A stretch of 32,818 bases of DNA from Halanaerobiaceae bacterium. Lineage in GTDB: Bacteria; Bacillota; Halanaerobiia; Halanaerobiales; Halarsenatibacteraceae. The stretch spans positions 1-32,818 of the forward strand of contig PWFW01000293.1 in assembly GCA_003554225.1 (NCBI GenBank). The letters are read 5' to 3'. Below are positions 1 to 7,139 of this stretch, piece by piece. A program made the position numbers and the translations under genes. Position 1 is the first letter of the stretch, and the number at the start of each line of letters is the position of its first letter. The notes under the pieces were generated by a model. It made no database searches and had not been told where the DNA came from. It saw only the letters and a program-made list of their open reading frames with translations.

Positions 1-1905
1 GTGGGGAGGGACATCGACATCAGCGCGTCTGAAGCTTTCTATGGTATCAGTTCCGGCCCGTCTGTCATCCACCACCACATGATACACTTTCTTGCTGCCC
101 AATTTTATCTTAACCCACTCCCACCAGGCATTATAGATCACCGTTATCTCCTTCCAGCTGTCTCCTCCAGCCCAGGGGGCAAGCCGAAAAACAACAATGC
201 CCTCGGGAGATTCTAAGAAGGACAATGATCTTCTGATCTCCTCTGAACTTCTGAGGCGAAAGGCAGGATGAGTTCTCCTCAGTTCTATCAAACCACGATA
301 ATAGTTGAAGGTCTCCCGGTATTCTGTCTTTCTCTCCCATTTCAGGGCATTTATATCATCTCCCGCCCGGTAAGAATTAGCATGACCGAATTTGGTTCTG
401 AGAAATTCCTCGCCGCCCTGGAGAAAGGGCACTCCCTGGGAGGTCATGATAATGGCCTGAGCCATTCTGTCAAGTGAGATCCGTGTTCTGGTGGTGTCAT
501 GGGGACAGGATTTAGCCAGTTTATCCCAGAGGGTTAAATTATCGTGGCAGCTGACATAATTAACTGTTTCCTCCGGGCTGGCAGCAAATCCTTTGATTTT
601 CCTGCTGTAATCAGTCTGGCCGACAACTCCCTTTTTGATCTCCTGGTAAAACTCAGAACGGCCGCTGGCAAACCCGGTTTCCAGCCCATCATTGCAGCCC
701 TTAATGGCATTGCGATAATCATCGTTAAAGATGGCAATCCCGGTTCCCCGCTGCCGTCCCTTAACCATCAGCCTCTCTTCCTTGAGCTGGGGGGGTAAGG
801 CATACCAGGGTTCTCCATAGATAAGAATGTTTTCGTTGATCTTCTTAAGTTCCCTCTGAATTTTCAGCATCGTCTTTTTATCAATCAGTCCCATCAGATC
901 AAACCTGAAACCATCGAGATGATACTCCCGGGCCCAATAACAGACAGAATTAACTATAAACTCCCGGACCTTCTCTTTCTCGGTGGCGATTTCGTTTCCC
1001 ACTCCTGAGCCATTGGCAATTTCACCTTCGGGAATTTTCCGATAGAAATAGCCAGGAGCGATTTTTTCCAGAGCTGATTTTCTGGTAAAGTAGGTGTGGT
1101 TATAAACCACATCCATAATAACTCCGATGTTAAGATTGTGCAAAGCCAGCACCAGCTTTTTCAGCTCGGTAATCCGGGAGAGATCTGCCGGATTACTGGC
1201 ATAGGAACCTTCTGGGCTGTTATAGTAGAGGGGGTCATAGCCCCAGTTGTAAGCTTCGGGATCGGTATCATCAACTGTGGCAAAATCAAAGACCGGCATC
1301 AGCTGAACATGGGTTACTCCCAGCTCTACCAGGTGATCCAGTCCGGTGCTCAAACCTGCGGAATTACAGCTGCCCCTTTCAGTAAAGGCCAGAAATTTGC
1401 CCCGGTGCTGCAGACCCGATTCCGGGTGAGAGCTGAAATCACGCACATGAACTTCATAGATAATTGCATCGACCGGAGATTCGAGCCTGAGACTGCTGTC
1501 CTGCTGCCAGCCGGGAGGGTCAGTGCGTTTTAGATCAACGATTATCCCCCGCCTGCTGTTGGTTGCCAGAGCTTTTGCCCAGGGATCGACAGTCTCAGAG
1601 ATACCGCTCTCTCTTTCAATCTCCAGCAGATAATATCTACCATGCAGATTTCTATCAATTCTAGCTGTCCAGTAATCAGCAGCTCTTTCATCCAGTTCTA
1701 TTTTTTCCTGAAACTCACCTGCTTCGGTATCAGATATTTTTACTGCTGCCCGATCAGCATTTTTTATCCAGAAATTAAAGCTTGTTCCCTCTTTATCTGC
1801 CAGAACTCCCGGTTCCTGTCTGAAACATTCTCCCGGGCTTCTCACAGCCATTTCATCTGTTTTTTCTGCCTTAAGCGCATCGAGATAAACTCTGTCCAGT
1901 GCCAA
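1..1905 (-). CDS. pulA: Type I pullulanase (GH13_14), C-terminal tip beyond the window
   Basis: Debranching enzyme that hydrolyses alpha-1,6 branch points in glycogen, pullulan or limit dextrins. The ORF track misses it because its stop lies left of base 1 and it starts with TTG. I read 635 uninterrupted codons. The N-terminal ~110 residues look like a CBM48-type beta domain. The type I signature YNWGYDP sits near residue 219, followed by DVVYNH (region I), FRFDLMG with nucleophile D336, YGEPW with acid E365, and CHDN with D455. The last visible residues (VDVPPH) resemble the usual extreme C-terminus of the family, so probably only about ten residues are missing. The TTG at 1905 is chosen because AAGGAGG lies 7 nt upstream. 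There is no signal peptide, so it is probably cytoplasmic. It is divergent from the phosphorylase at 2123, which fits joint glycogen/dextrin use. Confidence 0.95.
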   Translation of the reverse strand, partial: MALDRVYLDALKAEKTDEMAVRSPGECFRQEPGVLADKEGTSFNFWIKNADRAAVKISDTEAGEFQEKIELDERAADYWTARIDRNLHGRYYLLEIERESGISETVDPWAKALATNSRRGIIVDLKRTDPPGWQQDSSLRLESPVDAIIYEVHVRDFSSHPESGLQHRGKFLAFTERGSCNSAGLSTGLDHLVELGVTHVQLMPVFDFATVDDTDPEAYNWGYDPLYYNSPEGSYASNPADLSRITELKKLVLALHNLNIGVIMDVVYNHTYFTRKSALEKIAPGYFYRKIPEGEIANGSGVGNEIATEKEKVREFIVNSVCYWAREYHLDGFRFDLMGLIDKKTMLKIQRELKKINENILIYGEPWYALPPQLKEERLMVKGRQRGTGIAIFNDDYRNAIKGCNDGLETGFASGRSEFYQEIKKGVVGQTDYSRKIKGFAASPEETVNYVSCHDNLTLWDKLAKSCPHDTTRTRISLDRMAQAIIMTSQGVPFLQGGEEFLRTKFGHANSYRAGDDINALKWERKTEYRETFNYYRGLIELRRTHPAFRLRSSEEIRRSLSFLESPEGIVVFRLAPWAGGDSWKEITVIYNAWWEWVKIKLGSKKVYHVVVDDRRAGTDTIESFRRADVDVPPH

Positions 1906-2037
1906 TTGATTACCTCCTTGCCAGATTAAAAAAATATCTATTACTACTACTTATTCTCAATCTCTTGGAGAAATCCTTTTTTTCCTGTTTTTCCGGACAA
2001 GTTTTTGCAATCCGCCGTATCCCGATGATTTGTTTGA

Positions 2038-2067
2038 TTTTACTTGACGGTGATAATGGGTTATAAT
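2038..2067 (+). promoter_or_regulatory. Putative promoter of the glucan phosphorylase gene
   Basis: A perfect -10 TATAAT (2062-2067) lies 55 bp before the ATG. The best-spaced -35 is TTTACT (2038-2043), 18 bp upstream. A better-looking TTGACG at 2044 would leave only 12 bp. The same 217-bp gap must also hold the pullulanase promoter on the other strand; TTGAGA (1960-1955) with GATATT (1938-1933), 16-bp spacing, is a weak candidate. Confidence 0.45.
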
Positions 2068-2122
2068 AGATTAAAATATTAAATCAGGTTTGAATTTTGC
2101 TTGAGGAGGACTAAAAGCCATT

Positions 2123-3736
2123 ATGAATATAGAAAACAAAACAAAGGTAGCATATTTTTGCATGGAATTCGGTCTGCATGAAGATTTTCGGATCTATTCC
2201 GGAGGTCTGGGAGTGCTGGCCGGAGATACCATGAAAACCGCCAGGGATCTGGATCTTCCCGTTACTGGAATCGGAATAATGTGGAATAAGGGATATACCC
2301 GTCAGTTAATTGATGATTACGGTCGGCCCTATGATAACTATGCACCAGAAGGACAGAACTACGATCATGTCAGTGATACAGGTATTGCCGTCACCGTTAA
2401 AGTCAAGGAGCAGGAGGTAAAATGCAAAGTCTGGAAAGCCGATAAATTCAATAATAAGCCAATCTATTTGCTCGATACCAACCTGGATGAAAATCAGGAC
2501 ATGAAATGGATCACTGACAGGTTGTACATGGGTTCCTCTGAAGAGAGAATTGCCCAGGAAATAGTGCTGGGAATTGGAGGAGTCCGGGCCCTGCGCAAGC
2601 TGGGAATAGAGATAGATATCTATCACTTTAATGAAGGTCATGCTGCACTGGCCGGCACAGAACTGATCCGGGAGCTGATTAATCAGGGATATGATTTTCA
2701 GGAAGCCTGGCAAAAATTGCGGAAAAAAATTGTCTTTACCACCCATACCCCGGTGGAAGAGGGCAATGAATCTCATCCGATTGAAAATTTAAAGGAACTG
2801 GGGGCCTTTAATGGCCTGACCCAGGAAGAGATGGAGCAGATCGGAGGTAATCCCTTCAATATGACCGTAGCCGGACTGCGCCTTTCCTCAAGGGCCAACG
2901 GGGTAGCCCGCCTGCACGGGATAACCGCCCGGGATATGTGGAAGCATGTTGATAACCGTGCTCCTATACTTTCGATAACCAACGGTGTTCATCATCACAG
3001 CTGGGTCGATGAAAGAATGCTGGATGTCCTCTTTAATAAAAATAAAATAGCCAAACTCCATAATGAAAATAAAGAAAATCTGCTGGATTATATTGAAAGA
3101 GAAAATGATCAGCAGCTCAATCAGGACCGCCTGCTGATTGGCTTTGCCCGCCGGGCAGCCAGCTATAAAAGACCTGATATGGTTTTCTGGCAGCTGGATC
3201 GTATCAAGCACCTGCTGCAAGAACAGAAAGTTCAATTTGTTTTCTCCGGCAAAGCCCATCCCGAAGATAATGTCGGAAAGGATATTATCGCTCACATTGT
3301 CTCCATCTCAAGAAAATATCCTCAGAGTGTGGCCTTCCTGGAGGATTATAACATAAAAATCGGCCGGCTGATGACCCGGGGCTGTGATGTCTGGCTTAAT
3401 AATCCCCGCAGGCCCCTTGAGGCCAGCGGCACTTCTGGAATGAAAGCAGCTATGAATGGCGTGCTGAATTTCAGCACCCTGGATGGCTGGTGGTCAGAAA
3501 ACTGCCAGCACGGAATCAACGGCTGGCAGTTTGGCAACGGATATGTGGGAGAGGGCCAGGATGAACATGATCTTCATGCCCTGTATGAAGTGCTGTTAAA
3601 TGAGATTGTGCCCACCTACTATGAAGACCGTCAGCGCTGGCTGATGATGATGCAGTACAGTATCAAGACCACCAAGGATAGATTTTCTGCCCGGAGAATG
3701 CTGAAGAACTACTATGAGATGCTCTATCAAATTTAA
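2123..3736 (+). CDS. glgP: Alpha-glucan phosphorylase, short form (GT35)
   Basis: Phosphorolysis of alpha-1,4-glucans (glycogen or maltodextrin) to glucose 1-phosphate, PLP-dependent and cytoplasmic. At 537 aa it belongs to the short phosphorylases, which lack much of the N-terminal regulatory part of the ~800-residue enzymes. The N-terminus has a sugar-binding-like stretch (EFGLHEDFRIYSGGLGVLAGD). The PLP-binding lysine is K441 in EASGTSGMK, matching the family's EASGTxxMK motif. HFNEGHAA and THTPVEEGN are further family motifs. A GAGGAGG lies 12-13 nt before the ATG, slightly long spacing; an ATT one codon earlier is a less likely start. Next to and divergent from pulA: debranching and phosphorolysis together would free glucose units, some of which could feed trehalose synthesis (otsAB at the other end of the window). 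Confidence 0.93.
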   Translation: MNIENKTKVAYFCMEFGLHEDFRIYSGGLGVLAGDTMKTARDLDLPVTGIGIMWNKGYTRQLIDDYGRPYDNYAPEGQNYDHVSDTGIAVTVKVKEQEVKCKVWKADKFNNKPIYLLDTNLDENQDMKWITDRLYMGSSEERIAQEIVLGIGGVRALRKLGIEIDIYHFNEGHAALAGTELIRELINQGYDFQEAWQKLRKKIVFTTHTPVEEGNESHPIENLKELGAFNGLTQEEMEQIGGNPFNMTVAGLRLSSRANGVARLHGITARDMWKHVDNRAPILSITNGVHHHSWVDERMLDVLFNKNKIAKLHNENKENLLDYIERENDQQLNQDRLLIGFARRAASYKRPDMVFWQLDRIKHLLQEQKVQFVFSGKAHPEDNVGKDIIAHIVSISRKYPQSVAFLEDYNIKIGRLMTRGCDVWLNNPRRPLEASGTSGMKAAMNGVLNFSTLDGWWSENCQHGINGWQFGNGYVGEGQDEHDLHALYEVLLNEIVPTYYEDRQRWLMMMQYSIKTTKDRFSARRMLKNYYEMLYQI

Positions 3737-3750
3737 TCAGGAGTTATCGC

Positions 3751-4296
3751 TTAATCGACCAGCATATTTTCTGCCAGCTCCTGCCTGACACTTTCTCCCT
3801 GAAAGTATTCCACAATCTCCAGCGCAAAGGGCAGAGCTGTCCCCGGGCCCCGGGAGGTGATAATATTTTTATCTCTAACCACCGGTTTTTCCAGATATTC
3901 ATAGGCAGAAAATTCACCGGCAAAGGAGGGATAACTGGTACAGCGAACTTTGTCCAGCACTCCGGCAGCTTTCAGTACCAGAGGCGCAGCGCAGATAGCC
4001 GCCACCAGTTTTTCCTGGGCAGCAAATTCCTGAACCAGAGCCAGGATAGCCTCTTCCCGCCTGAGATTCTCCGCCCCGGGCATGCCTCCAGGTAGAACCA
4101 GTCCATTAAATACCCGGTGATTGATATTTTTCAACCGCTGATCAGCCTCAATTTTAATCCCATGGGCACCTTGAACAGTAATCTCAGCCAGTCCGGCACA
4201 GATAACCTTGAGATCAGCCCTTCTCAAAACATCGATAATAGTTACTGCTTCAATCTCTTCAAAACCACGAGCCAGCGGTACTACAACTTTAGCCAT
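3751..4296 (-). CDS. DJ-1/PfpI family protein (YajL-like)
   Basis: A 181-aa single-domain member of the DJ-1/ThiJ/PfpI superfamily; relatives are described as protein/nucleotide deglycases, glyoxalases or redox chaperones. Conserved features are present: the acidic residue E16 in GFEEIE that hydrogen-bonds the nucleophile, the turn VLPGGMPG (68-74), and the nucleophilic elbow AAICAAP with Cys at residue 102. Length fits the family. It is translationally coupled to the upstream macro-domain gene: the two overlap by 8 bp (ATGGCTAA), and the AAGGAG site lies inside the end of the macro gene. Which substrate it acts on cannot be told from sequence. The macro neighbour suggests a damage-control role. 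Confidence 0.88.
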   Translation of the reverse strand: MAKVVVPLARGFEEIEAVTIIDVLRRADLKVICAGLAEITVQGAHGIKIEADQRLKNINHRVFNGLVLPGGMPGAENLRREEAILALVQEFAAQEKLVAAICAAPLVLKAAGVLDKVRCTSYPSFAGEFSAYEYLEKPVVRDKNIITSRGPGTALPFALEIVEYFQGESVRQELAENMLVD

Positions 4297-4843
4297 TTTC
4301 CATCTCTCCTTCCTGAAGACGGCCTAACTGCCTGGTAAATAAATTTAAATCCTGCTGGCTGTATAGCACAAAACGTACCAGCTCAAGCCCGGCACCCTTT
4401 TCCAGATAATCACAGACCGTGTCTAGAGCGATCCGGGAAGCCTCTTCCCGGGGATAGCCAAAAGCCCCCATGGAAATTGCAGGAAAGCCCAGGCTGTCAA
4501 TCCTGTTCTCCTCTGCCAGATCCAGGACATTGCGATAACAGTCTCGTAACAGCTTATCCTCAGGCTTATCTCTGCCGTAAACCGGTCCCAGACAGTGAAT
4601 AACATGACGGTTGGGAAGTTTGTGCCCCCCAGTAATCACTGCTTCTCCCGGACTGATTGGGGCATACTTGCGGCACTCCTCGGCCAATCCAGGACCGGCG
4701 GCCTGATGCAGAGCTCCAGCTACCCCTCCGCCCGGCATCAGCTGAGCATTAGCGGCATTTACCACTGCTGTCAGGTCGTCCTGGCTGGCAATATCTCCCT
4801 TAGCAAGTTGCAGAATTGTCTTACCAACCTCAATCTCCTTCAT
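4289..4843 (-). CDS. Macro-domain protein (ADP-ribose / O-acetyl-ADP-ribose type)
   Basis: A 184-aa protein that is essentially one macro domain. Family members bind ADP-ribose and many remove ADP-ribose from proteins or hydrolyse O-acetyl-ADP-ribose. Visible motifs are the GDI near the N-terminus, VVNAANAQLMPGGGVAGALH (adenine/ribose loop with NAAN and GGGVAGA) and GFPAISMGAFGYP (phosphate loop), as in the YmdB/MacroD-like class. I choose the ATG at 4843 because GAGGTGG lies 5 nt upstream. The track start is a GTG at 4852 embedded in that ribosome binding site. First gene of a two-gene unit with the DJ-1 gene (8-bp overlap). Confidence 0.9.
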   Translation of the reverse strand: MKEIEVGKTILQLAKGDIASQDDLTAVVNAANAQLMPGGGVAGALHQAAGPGLAEECRKYAPISPGEAVITGGHKLPNRHVIHCLGPVYGRDKPEDKLLRDCYRNVLDLAEENRIDSLGFPAISMGAFGYPREEASRIALDTVCDYLEKGAGLELVRFVLYSQQDLNLFTRQLGRLQEGEMENG

Positions 4844-4875
4844 CGTCACCACCTCACTTTGAAATATTGCTGCAG

Positions 4876-4909
4876 GTAAGATTTATTGAGTGATTATCAT
4901 AAATCTTAC
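4876..4909. repeat. 11-bp perfect inverted repeat between divergent genes
   Basis: GTAAGATTTAT and its exact complement ATAAATCTTAC are separated by 12 nt. It lies 33 bp upstream of the macro-domain ATG and 136 bp upstream of the plus-strand secreted protein. No T-run follows on either strand, so it is not an obvious terminator. Its position in a divergent intergenic region suggests an operator or an RNA hairpin in the macro-gene leader. Confidence 0.6.
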
Positions 4910-5044
4910 AGGAATATTAAACTGAAAATAGAATTATTCAGCAGAGCACAAAAATTAGAGAAGATCTGTTTGCCGAAACAAAACATCCAAGGAAAAAGAA
5001 AGTGCCCTATTAAGCTCCTGACAAAAAGTTAAGGAGGTCCTATC

Positions 5045-5536
5045 ATGAAAAAATCTCTTTTTGCTGTCGTTATTCTGCTGATGCTGCTGCTTTTAGTCCA
5101 GCCGGCCGATGCTCTGCTCACTCCCGATACCGAAGCTTTTCAGGGATATTTAACCGCTTCGCTTGTTCCTGGAGGTGCTTCGGGATTTGCTGTCAGCGGT
5201 CAGCTTGGCCTCTGGGAGAGTCTGGCTGTCTTCGGGCAGCTGGGGGATCCTTATAACCGCCTGGGGGGCAAGGTCCAGCTTAACCCCTATCTGGCTCTCA
5301 CCGCCGGGTATCTGATTAATAGATCAATCTTTCTGGGGATCAACCTTCAGCGGAAATTAGCTGAAAAGTTTACCGGAGCAGCTGATCTGGCCCTGGCTGC
5401 TCCCCTGGAAGAGGCAGCGCTGGCCTACGAGCTGGGCTTAATTTATCAGATGCCAGAAAATCTGGATGTTAGAATATCCCTCCAGGGTCTTGCCCGGGAC
5501 TATAATTTAAAACTAGGCCTGGGGTATAACTTTTAG
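5045..5536 (+). CDS. Secreted hypothetical protein, putative small outer-membrane beta-barrel
   Basis: A 163-aa protein I cannot assign to a named family. It starts with a clear Sec signal peptide (MKK, long leucine-rich core, cleavage likely after ADA at ~23). The mature part alternates polar and hydrophobic residues in short strands separated by turns (for example GQLGLWESLAVFGQLG, YLALTAGYLI, FLGINLQRKL) and ends LGLGYNF with a terminal Phe. A C-terminal aromatic residue closing an amphipathic strand is the hallmark of outer-membrane beta-barrels recognised by the BAM machinery. It contains no cysteine. The start is secure: AAGGAGG lies 8 nt upstream of the ATG. It stands alone, divergent from the macro gene and convergent with the subtilase gene. 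If correct, it supports a diderm host. Confidence 0.7.
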   Translation: MKKSLFAVVILLMLLLLVQPADALLTPDTEAFQGYLTASLVPGGASGFAVSGQLGLWESLAVFGQLGDPYNRLGGKVQLNPYLALTAGYLINRSIFLGINLQRKLAEKFTGAADLALAAPLEEAALAYELGLIYQMPENLDVRISLQGLARDYNLKLGLGYNF

Positions 5537-5559
5537 TTTGCTCTTTGCCAGAGCTGCTT

Positions 5560-7116
5560 TTACTTTAACCCGGACTCAGGCTCTTCCAATATCTTCTCCA
5601 GCCGTCTCGCTTCCTGGCGGAGCAAAGGCTCGGGACCTGTCAGAATCTCCTTCAGAATCTCCTTAAGCTCAGAAGACTTTATGCCAGCGATTCCGGTCTC
5701 CTGCAGGGCATAAAGGGCATAATAGATAACCCAGACCTGCTGGCTGGTTTGCAGCATCTTCCAGGCCTGTCTTTTAGCCTGGCTGTAACTCCGGCTTTCC
5801 AGCAGGAGAGCCAGTTTAAAGCGGTTATATACACCACTGTCAACCCGGAAGAAATCCTGAGAAAAAACCCTGTTTTCCAGCAGCGAGATCAGATCCTCTA
5901 CCTTCCGGGGCACAGCAGCATATACTTTCTCTGCCAGTTTTTCCGGGTCTCTTTCTTTTCGTGGTAAAATTGCGGCCAGGGTCTCAGCCAAAATTTCTCT
6001 CTCCTGCTGCTGCCAGAAATGCTGAAAGATAGCATTCTCAATTTCGAGATTAAAACTCTGCCTGGCAAAATATCTCCTCTCCTGTTCAGAGAAGCTCTCC
6101 AGCTTTGAGTTAAATTGTGGCCAGTGTTTGTCTTCAGCCCTACCGGCCAGCTGCAGTACCTCTTCAACCGATTCTGCTCCTCTCAACGAACGGGAAAACC
6201 TTGCCTGCTGGTAGGTCTTGCCTCCGGCCAGAAGAAGCAGAACCAGATTTGCCAGCAGCAGATAGAAAAACCTGGTATGCCAGTAGCTGCCCGGCGCCAG
6301 AGAGCGCAGCAGCTTTTCTCTTTCAAAGCGGCCGGCTCCCAGCATTTTTTCTTCATAGAGAGGATCATCAATAGGAGAGGCAAAATCAAGGGCCTGATCG
6401 ATTAGTTCTCGAGAAGAAATTTCCTGCCCCAGACTGGCAGCAACTTCAGCCAGTCCTCCTACCACTCTGGGAGCAGCAAAGGAGGTTCCCGTTGAGCGGT
6501 AGGGATTTAAAGAATAGGAACTGAACTCAGCCGGGAGATAACGGGTTACATCTCCGGAGGCTGCCAGGTCAACCTCCTGACCATAGCTGGCATAGGATTC
6601 CCTACCCCGGGGGCCAACTGCAGTGACAGCCAGCACTGTGCTGTAGCGAGCAGGGTAGGCCACCTGATTATCGCCGGTGTTGCCAGCCGCAGCCACCACA
6701 ATAACCCCCCTCTGCTGCAGCTCTTGCAATAATCTTTTTTCTTCTTCCTCCTCTCCCCAGAAGGCCAGACTGATATTAACAAAAACCCGGGTTTGTTGAT
6801 TACTGCGGGCATAATCCAGCACTCTTCTCAGTTGATTATACAAGCTCTGCCGGGAGGTTACTCCCGGGCCGGGAGCAACCTCCAGACTATAGATTTCCAC
6901 CGGAGCCCTTCTTTTTGTATCAGAAACTATCTCCAGGACCAGCTGACCATGACCGGGCAGGGCTCTTAAGCTTCGTCCGCGCCCCTCTGCCACCACCGGA
7001 CTGAACCCGCTGTCAAGCACAAAGATTGAAACCGGATATTCTCCTGGAGAGGTGGAAAAATACAGGGCAGTCAGAATAACCAGAGAAATTATCAGTCCCC
7101 CCGTTATTTTTCTCAT
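5560..7116 (-). CDS. Membrane-anchored subtilisin-like serine peptidase (S8) with C-terminal helical domain
   Basis: A 518-aa protein with an N-terminal membrane anchor or signal (residues 5-20) and an S8 peptidase domain (~28-265). A full triad is visible: D35 in VLDSG, H56 in GHGQ, S212 in GTSFAAP, plus oxyanion N146 in AAAGN. A second hydrophobic segment (284-298) is followed by ~220 mostly helical, charged residues, possibly a HEAT-like solenoid. The predicted topology puts the protease outside the inner membrane and the C-terminal domain in the cytoplasm. The protease core is short (~235 residues) with no obvious propeptide. It is last in the minus-strand run after the amidohydrolase (23-bp gap), with a GGGGGT site 6 nt before the ATG. 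Substrate unknown; a regulatory or sensory protease is as likely as a nutritional one. Confidence 0.88.
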   Translation of the reverse strand: MRKITGGLIISLVILTALYFSTSPGEYPVSIFVLDSGFSPVVAEGRGRSLRALPGHGQLVLEIVSDTKRRAPVEIYSLEVAPGPGVTSRQSLYNQLRRVLDYARSNQQTRVFVNISLAFWGEEEEEKRLLQELQQRGVIVVAAAGNTGDNQVAYPARYSTVLAVTAVGPRGRESYASYGQEVDLAASGDVTRYLPAEFSSYSLNPYRSTGTSFAAPRVVGGLAEVAASLGQEISSRELIDQALDFASPIDDPLYEEKMLGAGRFEREKLLRSLAPGSYWHTRFFYLLLANLVLLLLAGGKTYQQARFSRSLRGAESVEEVLQLAGRAEDKHWPQFNSKLESFSEQERRYFARQSFNLEIENAIFQHFWQQQEREILAETLAAILPRKERDPEKLAEKVYAAVPRKVEDLISLLENRVFSQDFFRVDSGVYNRFKLALLLESRSYSQAKRQAWKMLQTSQQVWVIYYALYALQETGIAGIKSSELKEILKEILTGPEPLLRQEARRLEKILEEPESGLK

Positions 7117-7139
7117 TCTGCTACCCCCTGAAATTTTAA

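Noticed and set aside
1096-1533. 145-codon plus-strand ORF and neighbours over 1-1929
   Set aside because: Antisense shadows of the pullulanase gene; no ribosome binding sites and no family resemblance.
2306-3295. Minus-strand ORFs of 135-156 codons inside glgP
   Set aside because: Shadows of the phosphorylase frame, which shows clear conserved motifs.
5540-5554. GCTCT-N5-AGAGC hairpin between the beta-barrel and subtilase genes as terminator
   Set aside because: Only 5 bp of stem and a broken T-run; too weak to call.
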